Shown: piece after piece, positions 18,632-27,445 of the stretch
Layout of the letters: the number at the start of each line of letters is the position of its first letter
Position numbering within the stretch: position 1 is the first letter of the stretch
Assembly: GCA_963721115.1 (NCBI GenBank)
Contig: CAVRIA010000005.1
Coordinates: 558,001-622,000, forward strand
Length of the DNA stretch: 64,000 nucleotides
Source: CAVRIA01 sp963721115
Lineage (GTDB): Bacteria > Desulfobacterota > Binatia > HRBIN30 > CADEER01
Reading direction: 5' to 3'
Program-made: the position numbers and the translations under genes
Notes under the pieces: model-generated
The model's input: only the letters and a program-made list of their open reading frames with translations
Told to the model about the DNA's origin: nothing
Database searches by the model: none

Positions 18632-18796
18632 GGCCGGCGATCGTCCTCATGCTGCGGCTGTATCAGCCCCGCATGACGTGCCACCGTCGATTGTCGACGG
18701 CACGTGGAAGGTCGCGCCGGTGAAGAAGGTGCAGTAGTCCGTGTTCGTCACCATTGTCCGAACCGTCGGGCCCCGCTCGACAAGGAGGAGAGTCAG

Positions 18797-19501
18797 ATGA
18801 AGCTACGAAGAACGATGATCCCGTACCTGCTCGCCATGGTCGTGGCCGCCGGGTGCGCCTCGACCCAGGTCTCCAACCGCCAGCAGCTCGTCAGCGGGCC
18901 ACTCCCGCGGCCCGCTCACATCTGGGTGTACGACTTCGCCGCCACGCCGGCCGACGTTCCGGCCGACTCGGCTCTCGCCGGCCACTATTCCACGGAGACG
19001 TCTCAGACGGCCGAGCAGATCGCGACCGGCCGGCAGCTGGGCGCTGAAATTGCGGCGCAGTTGGTCGACCAGATTGGCGCCATGGGCTTGCCCGCGGCGC
19101 GAGGCGGGGCGGAAACGACGCCGCAGATCAACGACATCGTGCTGCGCGGTTACCTCGTATCCGTCGACAAGGGCAGTGCCGCCGAGCGCCTGGTCATCGG
19201 ATTCGGCTCCGGGGCGTCCGAGTTGAAAACGGCGGTCGAAGGCTACCAGATGACGGCTCGGGGGTTGCGCAAGCTCGGATCCGGCACGGTGCAATCCGGT
19301 GGAAGTAAAGGCCCGGGGGCCGCCCTCGGGGTCGTCGGCCTCCTTGCCACCGGCAACCCGGCGGGCCTCATCATCAGCACCGGGGTGAAGGTGTACGGGG
19401 AGGCGAGCGGCGGCAGCACGATTCAGGGCAGAGCCAAGCAGACCGCCAAGGAAATCGCCGATGTGCTCCAAAAGCGATTCCAGCAAGAGGGTTGGATCTG
19501 A
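18797..19501 (+). CDS. DUF4410-type lipoprotein
   Basis: 234 residues. The signal MKLRRTMIPYLLAMVVAAGC has its lipobox Cys at about 20. The DUF4410 pattern is visible: HIWVYDFAATPADVPADS, GRQLGAEIAAQLVDQIGAMGLPA, VLRGYLVSVDKGSAAERLVIGFG, and a Gly-rich central hairpin region. The ATG at 18797 is preceded by AAGGAGGAG, which decides the start over an upstream in-frame ATG at 18704. Family function is unknown; members are periplasmic or outer-membrane lipoproteins. Confidence 0.8.
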   Translation: MKLRRTMIPYLLAMVVAAGCASTQVSNRQQLVSGPLPRPAHIWVYDFAATPADVPADSALAGHYSTETSQTAEQIATGRQLGAEIAAQLVDQIGAMGLPAARGGAETTPQINDIVLRGYLVSVDKGSAAERLVIGFGSGASELKTAVEGYQMTARGLRKLGSGTVQSGGSKGPGAALGVVGLLATGNPAGLIISTGVKVYGEASGGSTIQGRAKQTAKEIADVLQKRFQQEGWI

Positions 19502-19701
19502 CTGAGCGGGCGCATGGAGCCTGCCGCCTTCGAGAGCGTGACGAGAAGCTCCGGCGGGTTTCCGAAGACTTTCCGAACTTTTTTCCACGCCACAGAAAGC
19601 ATCGACGGCGTCGGCAATGGGGTTCGCGATTCCCCTTGGAGTCGCGAACCCTCCTTCTCCCTAGCCTGAAACTCGCCCGGGCTGTGCCCGGGTTCGTAGG
19701 C

Positions 19702-19799
19702 AAAGGCTGGGGCTCGGGCTGAGGCTGGGGATCGATCCCAAAGACCGCGCGAAGCGCGCACCGTCCTCAGCCCGAGCCTGAGCCTCAGCCTCAGCCTGG
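19702..19799. repeat. Inverted array of GGCT(C/G)-type hexamers
   Basis: The left arm (19702-19730) is made of degenerate GGCTGGGGCTCGGGCT units and the right arm (19765-19799) is CCTGAGCCTCAGCCTCAG-like. They can pair over a central GCGCGAAGCGCGC mini-hairpin. The element sits in the 619-bp non-coding stretch between 19502 and 20120, just before the family B repeat. No gene was recognised in this stretch. Confidence 0.45.
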
Positions 19800-19867
19800 T
19801 CCGGAAGTCCGTGTGTTTCTCAGCTCGAATGATCCGGCGTAGCCCGGGGGTGAGACTAAAGACTAAC

Positions 19868-19998
19868 AGCCCGTTGAAAAACCCCACCCCATGCTTCGAC
19901 AAGCTCAGCATGAGCGGATCCCCTCCTTGATTCACAACGACTTTTTCCGCGCGTCCTGAGCTTGTCGAAGGGCGTCCGGGCTTTTTCAACGGGCAGCT
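19868..19998. repeat. Palindromic repeat family B (AGCCCGTTGAAAAA ends), copy 1
   Basis: Terminal inverted repeats AGCCCGTTGAAAAA and TTTTTCAACGGGC bracket about 130 bp. Inside are the inner arms CTTCGACAAGCTCAGCATGA and CCTGAGCTTGTCGAAGG. A second full copy is at 37572-37729, and a partial relative of the inner arms lies at 21535-21580. Non-coding MITE/REP-like element. Confidence 0.8.
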
Positions 19999-20120
19999 AA
20001 GGCGTGCCGGCGCCTCGGTGCGAGAACGCATTCGTCGCGCGCGTTCCGCGATCGTGCAAACGAGCGGCTTGCCCGCCGAGGCGACGGTCGCGTATCGAAC
20101 CTCGCAGGAGGTGAGGCGAG

Positions 20121-20777
20121 ATGGAGATCGAACCGACCGAGCGCACGCGGCTGCGGCGGCTGCCGCAGCGCGCCGCCTACGACCGCGCCACCATCGACGC
20201 GATTCTCGACGAGGGGCTGATCTGCCAGGTCGGTTTCGCCGTCGACGGACAACCGTACGTACTGCCGACGACGTACGCACGGGTCGGCGACCGCCTGTAC
20301 GTCCACGGCTCCGCCGCCAGCCGCATGCTGCGCACCCTGGCCGGCGGTGTTCCCGTGTGCGTGACCGTGACGCTGCTCGACGGCCTGGTGCTGGCGCGCT
20401 CCGCCTTCCACCATTCGATGAACTACCGCTGCGTGGTCGTGCTCGGCACCGCCGCGGCGGTGACGGACGAAAGCGAACGACTCGCCGCCCTGCGGGCGAT
20501 CGTCGAGCACGCGGTGCCGGGCCGCTGGCCCGAGGTGCGTCCGCCCAACACGAGGGAGCTGCGCGCCACCAGCGTGCTGCGGCTCGATCTGGCCGAGGTG
20601 TCGGCCAAGGTGCGCACGGGACCGCCGCTCGACGACGAGGAGGACCTCGGCCTTCCCTGCTGGGCGGGCGTGATCCCGCTGCGGCTGGTGCCGCAGACGC
20701 CGGTGGCGGACGGACGGCTGGCCGAGGACGTCGCCCTGCCGGCGCACGCCGCGGCCTACCGGCGGCTCCCTTCATGA
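20121..20777 (+). CDS. Pyridoxamine 5'-phosphate oxidase-family flavin-binding protein
   Basis: 218 residues, split-barrel FMN-binding fold of the NimA/COG3467 type. Features are ILDEGLICQVGFAVDGQPYVLPTTYARVGDRLYVHGSAASRML near the N-terminus and VCVTVTLLDGLVLARSAFHHSMNYRCVVVLG, the usual flavin-site region. A GGAGGTGAGGCG ribosome region precedes ATG 20121. It overlaps the next gene by ATGA. It probably binds FMN or a deazaflavin; the substrate is unknown. Confidence 0.85.
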   Translation: MEIEPTERTRLRRLPQRAAYDRATIDAILDEGLICQVGFAVDGQPYVLPTTYARVGDRLYVHGSAASRMLRTLAGGVPVCVTVTLLDGLVLARSAFHHSMNYRCVVVLGTAAAVTDESERLAALRAIVEHAVPGRWPEVRPPNTRELRATSVLRLDLAEVSAKVRTGPPLDDEEDLGLPCWAGVIPLRLVPQTPVADGRLAEDVALPAHAAAYRRLPS

Positions 20778-21376
20778 GGCTTCATTCCGCCGCCGCCGCG
20801 CGCAACCGCGAGCCGATCCTTCACGTCCTCGAGCGCGTCGTGCCGGCGCAGGGGACGATCCTGGAGATCGGCTCCGGCAGCGGCGAGCACGCGGTGTTCG
20901 CCGCGCCGCGGCTGCCGGGGCGACTCTGGCAGCCGACCGACGTCGATCCCGACGCGCTGGCCAGCATTCGCGCCTGGCGCGAGGAGCTTCCCTTGGAGAA
21001 CCTGCTCGCCCCGCTGCGCTTCGACGCCCGGGATCGCCCGTGGGCGTTCTCCGATCTCGCGGCGATCGTCTCGATCAACGTCATCCACATCTCGGCGTGG
21101 GACGTCTGCGAGGGATTGATCGAAGGTGCCGCCGGCGCGCTGCGTCCGGGCGGCGTGCTGTACCTCTACGGCCCGTTTCGAATCGACGGCCGGCACACCG
21201 CGCCCAGCAACGAAGCCTTCGACGCCAGTCTGCGCGCGCGCGATCCCTCCTGGGGGGTGCGCGATCTGGCCGACGTGCGCGGCCTCGCCGAACGCCGTGG
21301 TCTCGTGCCGGACAGCGTCGTCCCGATGCCCGCGAACAACCTGTCCGTCGTGTTCCGCCGGCCGCTTGATTCCTAA
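20774..21376 (+). CDS. DUF938 SAM-dependent methyltransferase-like protein
   Basis: 200 residues. The DUF938 signature is present: HSAAAARNREPILHVLERV, then the SAM motif LEIGSGSGEHAVFAA, WQPTDVDPDALASIRAW, and NVIHISAWDVCEGLIEGA. The product of the family is uncharacterised. The ATG overlaps the upstream stop, so expression is coupled to the flavin-binding protein. It ends in LSVVFRRP. Confidence 0.85.
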   Translation: MRLHSAAAARNREPILHVLERVVPAQGTILEIGSGSGEHAVFAAPRLPGRLWQPTDVDPDALASIRAWREELPLENLLAPLRFDARDRPWAFSDLAAIVSINVIHISAWDVCEGLIEGAAGALRPGGVLYLYGPFRIDGRHTAPSNEAFDASLRARDPSWGVRDLADVRGLAERRGLVPDSVVPMPANNLSVVFRRPLDS

Positions 21377-21413
21377 GTACATCGTTTCCGACAAATACGG
21401 TGACGTATTTCTT

Positions 21414-21612
21414 TCTCTCCGGATGAGGCTGTCGATTTCTCAAATGCAAGGATCACCCTTCGGAAAAGGGGGGCTCAGGGGTGAGCTTGAGACAAAATCA
21501 TTTAGGAAATCAACCGACCTCAACCGCTCAAGGCTGAGCTCGTCGAAGCCTGTCCTGAGCGTAGTCGAAGGGCCTCGATTCGGAGAAAATCGACAGACTC
21601 GGATGGGAGAGG
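21414..21612. repeat. MITE-like element family C, copy 1
   Basis: Terminal inverted repeats: CTCTCCGGATGAGGCTGTCG at the left and CGACAGACTCGGATGGGAGA at the right. The same termini bound the element at 63181-63376. The interior has an AAAAGGGGGGCTCAGGGGTG cassette and a nested piece of the CTTCGAC/GTCGAAG palindrome of family B. No coding sequence. It accounts for most of the gap 21377-21745. Confidence 0.75.
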
Positions 21613-21745
21613 ATTGAGGGAGATTCGATGAAGCCGCAGGCCACCATCATCATGGCCGGTCGACGCTGTCGCAGAGAACGAATTCGGTGATGGCTTGCTT
21701 TGCACGGCTCGACGGACGCGGTACTGTCGGCCGCAAGGGGACACC

Positions 21746-23491
21746 ATGCCCGCCGGGATGCGAAGCGGAAGGGTCGGCGTCGCGGCCGCCGAGGACAGCA
21801 ACGGGTTGATCGAATCGAGGGCGACGCGCCGGGGCGCGCTCGCGGGTCGCTCCGCCCTTCTCGTCGCCGTGGCCCTGGTCTTGATGCTGGCCGCGGGCTG
21901 CGGAGACGACAACGACTCGGGCCCGGCGAGCACGCTCACTCCCACGGCGACCGCCACTGCGACCGCGACGGCGCTCGCCACCGACACGCCGGTTCCGTCG
22001 AGCACGGCGACCGCGACATTCACGGAGACAGCCATGCCATCGCCCTCCCCGACCGACACGCCGGCGCCGACCCCCACCGACACCCCCGTCCCCGTGCCCA
22101 ATCCGACGGTCGAGGTGCCACCCGACACGGGCAACCCGTTCGTCCAGTCCACGAGCTTCGACCTGTCGCAGGTCGGCTACATGCAACAGGAGCTCTTCAT
22201 CTCCGGAACGGCCAGGGCCTACGCAAACGTCGGCGCCTTCGACTCCGACGGCGCCTGGACGGTGGCTCCCGCCGGCAGCGCGCCGTACAAGACCCGCATT
22301 CTGGTGTACCGGCCGATCGACGCCGAGAGGTTCAACGGCTCGGTGGTCGTCGAGTGGCTGAACGTCAGCGGCGGCCTGGACGCCGCGCCCGACTGGACCG
22401 CGGCTCACACCGAGCTGATCCGCGAGGGCTTCGCCTGGGTCGGTGTCTCGGCACAGTTCGTGGGGGTCGAAGGAACCGGTGGCAGCGGGCCGATCCCGGG
22501 CCTCGGCGACCTGAGCCTCAAGGGGGTGAACCCGCAGCGCTACGGGTCGCTCAGCCATCCGGGCGACAGCTTCTCGTACGACATCTTCTCTCAGGCCGGC
22601 CAGGCGATCCGCCATCCGATGGGCATCGATCCACTCGGCGGCCTGACACCCGAGCGTCTGATCGCCGCCGGCGAGTCGCAGTCGGCCTTTCGACTCGTCA
22701 CCTACGTCGACGCCATCCATCCGCTCACCCGCGTGTACGACGGCTTTCTCATTCACAGCCGCGGCGGCGGCGGCGCGCCGCTGTCGCAGCCCCCGCAGCC
22801 GGCGATCACCGTGCCGCAGGTCGTCCGCATTCGCGGCGACCTCGACGTCCCGGTGCTGACGTTCCAGACCGAGACCGACCTGATCACGCTCGGTTTCTAC
22901 CCCGACCGCCAGCCCGATGCGCCGCTCTTCCGCCTCTGGGAGGTCGCCGGCACGGCGCACGCCGACACGTACACGCTGGTGGTCGGCTCCGGGGACCTGG
23001 GCGATTCTCCCGACGCGGCGAAGGTGCTGGTGACCTCGGCTCCGATCCCCGGGATCATCGAGTGCGGCAGCCCGATCAACTCGGGGCCGCAGCACTTCGT
23101 GCTGAACGCCGCCTTCGCGGCGTTGGACCGCTGGATGCGCGGTGGCGGCGCGCCGCCGACGGCGGAGCGCCTGCAAGTCGCCGGGTCGCCTCCCGCCTTC
23201 GTCCTCGACGACCTCGGCAACGTGCTCGGCGGCATCCGCACCCCTTACGTCGATGCGCCGGTAGCCGTTCTCTCGGGACTGGGACAGAGCGGATCGGGCT
23301 TCTGCTTCATCTTCGGGACCACGGTCCCCTTCGACACCGAGACACTGGCCTCCCTGTATTCCGGCCACGACGCCTACCTCTTGGCCGTCGACGCTGCCAC
23401 CGACCGCGCCGTCGCGGCGGGTTTCCTCCTCGAACCCGACGCCCAGCTGATCAAGGCAGCCGCCGCGCAGTCGGACGTCGGCAACCCGTGA
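21746..23491 (+). CDS. Lipoprotein alpha/beta-hydrolase (Abhydrolase_10-like)
   Basis: About 581 residues. The N-terminal lipoprotein signal ALVLMLAAGC is followed by a Thr/Pro/Ala linker (about 60-125). The catalytic domain then begins NPFVQSTSFDLSQVGYMQQELFISGTA. The nucleophile elbow is AAGESQSAFRL and the acidic/His region includes WEVAGTAHADTYTL. This order fits the uncharacterised alpha/beta-hydrolase domain family PF20091. ATG 21746 follows AAGGGG. It is probably an outer-surface esterase. It is intact over its full length. Confidence 0.8.
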   Translation: MPAGMRSGRVGVAAAEDSNGLIESRATRRGALAGRSALLVAVALVLMLAAGCGDDNDSGPASTLTPTATATATATALATDTPVPSSTATATFTETAMPSPSPTDTPAPTPTDTPVPVPNPTVEVPPDTGNPFVQSTSFDLSQVGYMQQELFISGTARAYANVGAFDSDGAWTVAPAGSAPYKTRILVYRPIDAERFNGSVVVEWLNVSGGLDAAPDWTAAHTELIREGFAWVGVSAQFVGVEGTGGSGPIPGLGDLSLKGVNPQRYGSLSHPGDSFSYDIFSQAGQAIRHPMGIDPLGGLTPERLIAAGESQSAFRLVTYVDAIHPLTRVYDGFLIHSRGGGGAPLSQPPQPAITVPQVVRIRGDLDVPVLTFQTETDLITLGFYPDRQPDAPLFRLWEVAGTAHADTYTLVVGSGDLGDSPDAAKVLVTSAPIPGIIECGSPINSGPQHFVLNAAFAALDRWMRGGGAPPTAERLQVAGSPPAFVLDDLGNVLGGIRTPYVDAPVAVLSGLGQSGSGFCFIFGTTVPFDTETLASLYSGHDAYLLAVDAATDRAVAAGFLLEPDAQLIKAAAAQSDVGNP

Positions 23492-23522
23492 GGTGGCGGC
23501 GGGCTCGGCCCGCCGTTGGCGC

Positions 23523-24338
23523 TCAGTCGAGCCAGCGCTTCTCGGAGGCGTGTCGCTTGGCGTGCTCGTAGGCGAGCGCCGCGCCGACGATCCCGGCCTC
23601 GTTCTCGAGCTTGGCGGGCACGACCTTCGTGCGCACCGAGAGACGCGGCAGGAACTTCTCGCTCTTCTTGCTCACGCCGCCGCCGATGATCACCAGGTCG
23701 GGCCACAGGTAGCGCTGGACGTAGTCCAGGTACTTGTCGACGCGCTTCGCCCACTTCTTCCAGCTCAGATCCTCGCCCGAGCGGATCCGATCGGCGGCCA
23801 GCGCCTCGGCTTCCACGTCATGGATCTCGATGTGGCCGAGCTCGGTGTTGGGAACCAGGTGGCCGTTGCTGAACAGCGCCGTGCCGATTCCGGTTCCGAG
23901 GGTGACCACCAGCACGACGCCCGGCTGGCCGCGGCCCGCACCGAAGTGCATCTCCGCGTACCCGGCGGCGTCGGCATCGTTGATCAGCGCCAGGTCGCAC
24001 TTCGTCGCCTTCTTCAGCAGGGCCGCCCCGTCGACGCCGATCCAGCTCTTGGAGATGTTGGCGGCGGTGCGCACGCGCCCCTGCTGGACCACCGCGGGAA
24101 TGCCGCAGCCGATCGGGCCGCGCCACTTGAAGTGCTTGGCGATCTCCGCGACCGTGCGCGCCACGCTCTTGGGCGTCGCCGGCTGCGGAGTCGGAATGCG
24201 GTGACGCTCCTCGAGCAGCTTTCCGCTCTTCGTTTCGACCGGTGCCCCCTTGATGCCCGATCCCCCAATGTCGATGCCGAGAATCTTGATGGTGGCCTCC
24301 GTGCCTCGTCTTTGCCGTTGACGAGGTTCTTGGCGCAT
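23523..24338 (-). CDS. ppgK: Polyphosphate glucokinase (ROK family)
   Basis: 271 residues if started at ATG 24338. Phosphate motif 1 is LGIDIGGSGIKGAPVET. GCGIPAVVQQGRVRTAANISKSW, the catalytic region NDADAAGYAEMHFG, the second phosphate motif VTLGTGIGTALFSNG, and NTELGHIEI follow, as in actinobacterial PPGKs. It phosphorylates glucose from polyphosphate or ATP. The start is odd: homologues begin right at KILGIDIGG, and here a GGAGG site precedes ATC AAG ATT with no ATG/GTG/TTG there. The next in-frame ATG adds 18 Arg-rich residues. It is convergent with the hydrolase gene and lies 71 bp past nosY. Confidence 0.88.
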   Translation of the reverse strand: MRQEPRQRQRRGTEATIKILGIDIGGSGIKGAPVETKSGKLLEERHRIPTPQPATPKSVARTVAEIAKHFKWRGPIGCGIPAVVQQGRVRTAANISKSWIGVDGAALLKKATKCDLALINDADAAGYAEMHFGAGRGQPGVVLVVTLGTGIGTALFSNGHLVPNTELGHIEIHDVEAEALAADRIRSGEDLSWKKWAKRVDKYLDYVQRYLWPDLVIIGGGVSKKSEKFLPRLSVRTKVVPAKLENEAGIVGAALAYEHAKRHASEKRWLD

Positions 24339-24409
24339 ATCCTCGCACGATCGAGGGGCTCTTGTACATCCTGCGAGCGCGGGCGGCACGGCGGGCTGGG
24401 CGGCCCCGA

Positions 24410-25453
24410 TCACAAGGCGCAGCGGCGGAAGCGCCACAGCGCCACCAGCGGCGGGACCGACAGCCAGGCGAGCCATCCAACCGCCAACGGAACCGAGGCG
24501 GCGACGGAGTCGGCCCCCGGAAGCCCCACGGTCAATCGCGCGCGCAATGCCGGGCCCCAGACGAAGGCACTGATACGAAAGAGATCCGTCGGATCCAGTG
24601 CCATCAGCCATACCGCGGAGACACCCCGCTGCGGCTCCGAAGGGGCGCTCGCCTGGTGCTCGCGGATCGGCGCCCCCCGGCCCGGCGCCGCCAGCTCGCT
24701 GTGCCCGTGCGTGCCAATCTGCTGCGGGGGCGGCGGCGCGAGCACAACGACGGCGGCCAGCAGCGCCGCGTCGACCGCGAAGACCATGGCCAGCCAGACG
24801 ACGAGCGCCGAGCCGAAGGCACGGACACGCCCGCGCGTGGAGGCGCCGAGCGCGGCTCCGACGCCGCCGCAGACGAGGCACAGCAACAGGCCGGAGACGA
24901 CGATGACGAGGTAATCCCGCCAGCCCGTGCTGCCCCGACAGGCCGCGATGGCGATGGCCACGCTTCCGAACGCGGCCGAGTACGACGCGCACAGGAGGCC
25001 TGCGCGGCCGAGAACCTTGCCGGCGAAGCACGCCGCGCGCGAGATCGGCAGGGTGATCACTGGGACCACCGTACGGTCCTCGATCTCTCCGGCGAGCAAG
25101 TCGGCGCCGGCGAGCAACGCCAGCAGCGGCAACACCACGGCGCTGAGCGCCACCGCGAGGAGCAGCGACTCCTCGAAGGTCGCGAGCCCGAGCGACCCCG
25201 CGCGTAGGGGCAACACGAGCGGCGGCAGCCATGCGACACCGGCGAGCAACACCACGGCGCCGCGCGCGGCGCGACGCCGGCGCAGGAGCCGGAGCTCGCG
25301 GCCCGCGACGAGGAGCACCGCGGTATGACGTGCTCGTCCAACGGCTTCTACGGACATGCGGGCAGCCGCAACCGCGGCGACTTGCCGGCCGGCGAACCAG
25401 CGAACGGCGCCCGCAGCAGACGGCCGGTGGGGCGCGGCCCCGTCAGCGCCCAT
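24410..25453 (-). CDS. nosY: NosY-like ABC-2 permease of the nos cluster
   Basis: 347 residues with six hydrophobic segments. LATFEESLLLAVALSAVVLPLLALLAGADLLAGEIEDRT is the typical NosY/ABC-2 region, with REIEDRTVVPVITLPISR-like pattern. It overlaps nosF by 11 bp. The first about 33 residues are Ala/Arg-rich; an internal ATG (MSVEAVGRARHTAVLLVAGREL) may be the real start and would give a more usual length. With NosF it forms an inner-membrane exporter thought to supply sulfur for Cu-site assembly of NosZ together with NosD. Confidence 0.82.
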   Translation of the reverse strand: MGADGAAPHRPSAAGAVRWFAGRQVAAVAAARMSVEAVGRARHTAVLLVAGRELRLLRRRRAARGAVVLLAGVAWLPPLVLPLRAGSLGLATFEESLLLAVALSAVVLPLLALLAGADLLAGEIEDRTVVPVITLPISRAACFAGKVLGRAGLLCASYSAAFGSVAIAIAACRGSTGWRDYLVIVVSGLLLCLVCGGVGAALGASTRGRVRAFGSALVVWLAMVFAVDAALLAAVVVLAPPPPQQIGTHGHSELAAPGRGAPIREHQASAPSEPQRGVSAVWLMALDPTDLFRISAFVWGPALRARLTVGLPGADSVAASVPLAVGWLAWLSVPPLVALWRFRRCAL

Positions 25454-26171
25454 GCCCGCACTCCTGCACCGGCGGCGCTCCCTCCGGCGCCAGCAACTCG
25501 CGGTACATCTGCCGCGCGCCGGGCGCCGTCGCCGGGAGCACCGCACGCAACCGTCCCTCGTCGAGCACCGCCACTCGGCGCGGTAGGAGATCGACGAGCT
25601 CGAACTCGTGGCTGGCGAGGACGATCGTGTCTCCGCCGGCGCGGCGTCGCTCGAGATGCGCCAGCACGCGGTCGAGAGTCTGCGGATCGAGGCCGACGAA
25701 GGGCTCGTCGAGCAACAGCAGCGACGCGGGGCGCAGCAACGCCACGGCCAGACCGAGGCGGCGCACCCAACCGCCGGACAGCTCGCCCACCGGACGGTCG
25801 GACATCGCTTCGACCCCGCTCACTTCCGCCGCCTCACGGCGCGCCGGCACATCGCTGCGGCGCGCCGCGCAGGCGAAATCGAACACCTCCCTCACCGTCA
25901 ACACGGCCGGAAATCGGCTTTCTTGGGGTAGATAGGCGACCCCCTCCATCCCGTCGCCTGCCGGTCGCCCCTCGCCACCGATCCCGATGCGGCCGGCGGA
26001 CGGCATCCTCAGCCCGGCCGCCAGGGCCAGCAGGGTCGACTTGCCGGCGCCGTTCGGGCCGATCAGACACGTCACCGATCCCGGCGGGCAGTCCAGCGTG
26101 ACGCCGCGCAGCACGTCGTGCCGGCCGAGGCGCAGGCAGATTCCGTCGAGGCGCAAGCCCGGCGTCGCCAT
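25443..26171 (-). CDS. nosF: NosF-like ABC transporter ATPase
   Basis: 242 residues. Walker A GPNGAGKST is at about 37-45, the Q-loop is in VAYLPQESRF, the signature reads LSGGWVRR (Trp in place of the usual Gln), Walker B is LLLLDEPFVGLD, and the switch His is in VLASHEFELVD. It starts as ATGA overlapping the nosD stop. It energises NosY in the copper-centre maturation complex NosDFY. Confidence 0.9.
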   Translation of the reverse strand: MATPGLRLDGICLRLGRHDVLRGVTLDCPPGSVTCLIGPNGAGKSTLLALAAGLRMPSAGRIGIGGEGRPAGDGMEGVAYLPQESRFPAVLTVREVFDFACAARRSDVPARREAAEVSGVEAMSDRPVGELSGGWVRRLGLAVALLRPASLLLLDEPFVGLDPQTLDRVLAHLERRRAGGDTIVLASHEFELVDLLPRRVAVLDEGRLRAVLPATAPGARQMYRELLAPEGAPPVQECGHGR

Positions 26172-27445
26172 CAGCGCGGCACCGGATCGCGGCGGCGCAC
26201 CAGGGGCGCCGAATCGATCGCGCCCGGATCCGCGCTCGACAGGCGCGCCTCCCACCAGCCCAGCAGCTCGAGCGCCGGACTGGCGGCGAACCAGCGCGCG
26301 CTCGGCCGCCGGGCCAGCAGCGCCGAGACGGCGGTCTGCAGACGATAGGGAACGTCGCCCACCCCGTCGCCGTTCCAGTCGAAGCCGGTATAGTCGCTCC
26401 AGGCGTTGCCGCGCCCGCCGTCCGACCAGGCGTTCGGCGCGTAGCGATCCTGGAACACCTGCACGAGGTTGCCGTCGAAGTCGTTGCCCGTGAACACGTT
26501 GCCTTCGGAGCCGGCCGTCAGAAAGACGCCGACGCCATTGTCCTCGACGCGGTTGTCGACGAAGCGGTTGTCGGCCGAGTTCTCGAGGAAGAATCCGCGG
26601 CCGTTGTGCGCGCTACGGTTGTGCGCCAACACCGAATGCTCGAGCTGCTGGCAGAGAATGCCGAAATCGCGGTTGTCCGACGCCTCGTTGTCGGCGATGC
26701 GGTCGTTCATCGAGAACATCAGGGCGATGCCGCCCGTACAGGCGCGGAAGCGGTTCCCTTCCAACGTGTTGCGCTCCGAGTACATGTAATGGATGCCGTA
26801 GCGCAGGCCGGTACCGCTGTTGCCGCGGATCAGATTGCGGTGTGCGAAGGACAGATAGATCCCGTCGCGCACGCTGATCAGCCGATTGTCGCGCAGCTCG
26901 TTCTCTTCCGTGTGCCACAGGTGGATGCCGTTGCCGCGACGGACCGGCGGCAGGACGGGATTGCCCCGCACTTCGTTGTGCAGAATGTGATGCCCGCCGC
27001 CGCCGCGCAGATAGATCCCGAAGGCCTGCGCTTCCACATGGCAGCGTTCGACCGTGACGCCGCGGGCTTCGCGCAGCAGGACCACCGCGTCGTCACGCGA
27101 GAGGTCGGTGCCGCCGCCGCGGATGGTCAGATGGGATACCTCGATGCCGTCAGCGGCCAACGTCAACACCGTTCCATCGCCGCCGCCGTCGATCACCGCG
27201 CCCGGCTGTCCCACCAAACGGATCGCCCGGCGTATCGTCAACGGCCCCGGATGCACGCCGGGCGCCAGCCGCAGCGTGTCGCCCGGCTGCGCCCGTGCGA
27301 GCGCCGCCTCCAGATCACCCGGCGCCACGACCCGCTGTGCGGCGGGCGCCGCGATCGCGAACCCCAGCACCAACAACCCAACAACCAACAACCGGATGGG
27401 GCGGTTGGGCGGATCGTTGGGCAAAGCCGTGGTCAGGCGAACCAC
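26171..27445 (-). CDS. nosD: NosD, periplasmic copper-site maturation protein
   Basis: 424 residues from GTG 27445, chosen for its GGGGGAG site and the signal peptide that follows (LLVVGLLVLGFAIAAPAAQ). The body is a right-handed beta-helix (CASH domain): GDTLRLAPGVHPGPLTI, then repeated turns such as NRLISVRDGIYLSFAHRNLIRGN, YGIHYMYSERNTLEGN and GFFLENSADNRFVDNRVEDN. The C-terminal YTGFDWNGDGVGDVPYR is characteristic of NosD. It works with NosFY to build the Cu4S cluster of NosZ in the periplasm. It overlaps the upstream membrane-protein gene by 13 bp. Confidence 0.92.
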   Translation of the reverse strand: MVRLTTALPNDPPNRPIRLLVVGLLVLGFAIAAPAAQRVVAPGDLEAALARAQPGDTLRLAPGVHPGPLTIRRAIRLVGQPGAVIDGGGDGTVLTLAADGIEVSHLTIRGGGTDLSRDDAVVLLREARGVTVERCHVEAQAFGIYLRGGGGHHILHNEVRGNPVLPPVRRGNGIHLWHTEENELRDNRLISVRDGIYLSFAHRNLIRGNSGTGLRYGIHYMYSERNTLEGNRFRACTGGIALMFSMNDRIADNEASDNRDFGILCQQLEHSVLAHNRSAHNGRGFFLENSADNRFVDNRVEDNGVGVFLTAGSEGNVFTGNDFDGNLVQVFQDRYAPNAWSDGGRGNAWSDYTGFDWNGDGVGDVPYRLQTAVSALLARRPSARWFAASPALELLGWWEARLSSADPGAIDSAPLVRRRDPVPR

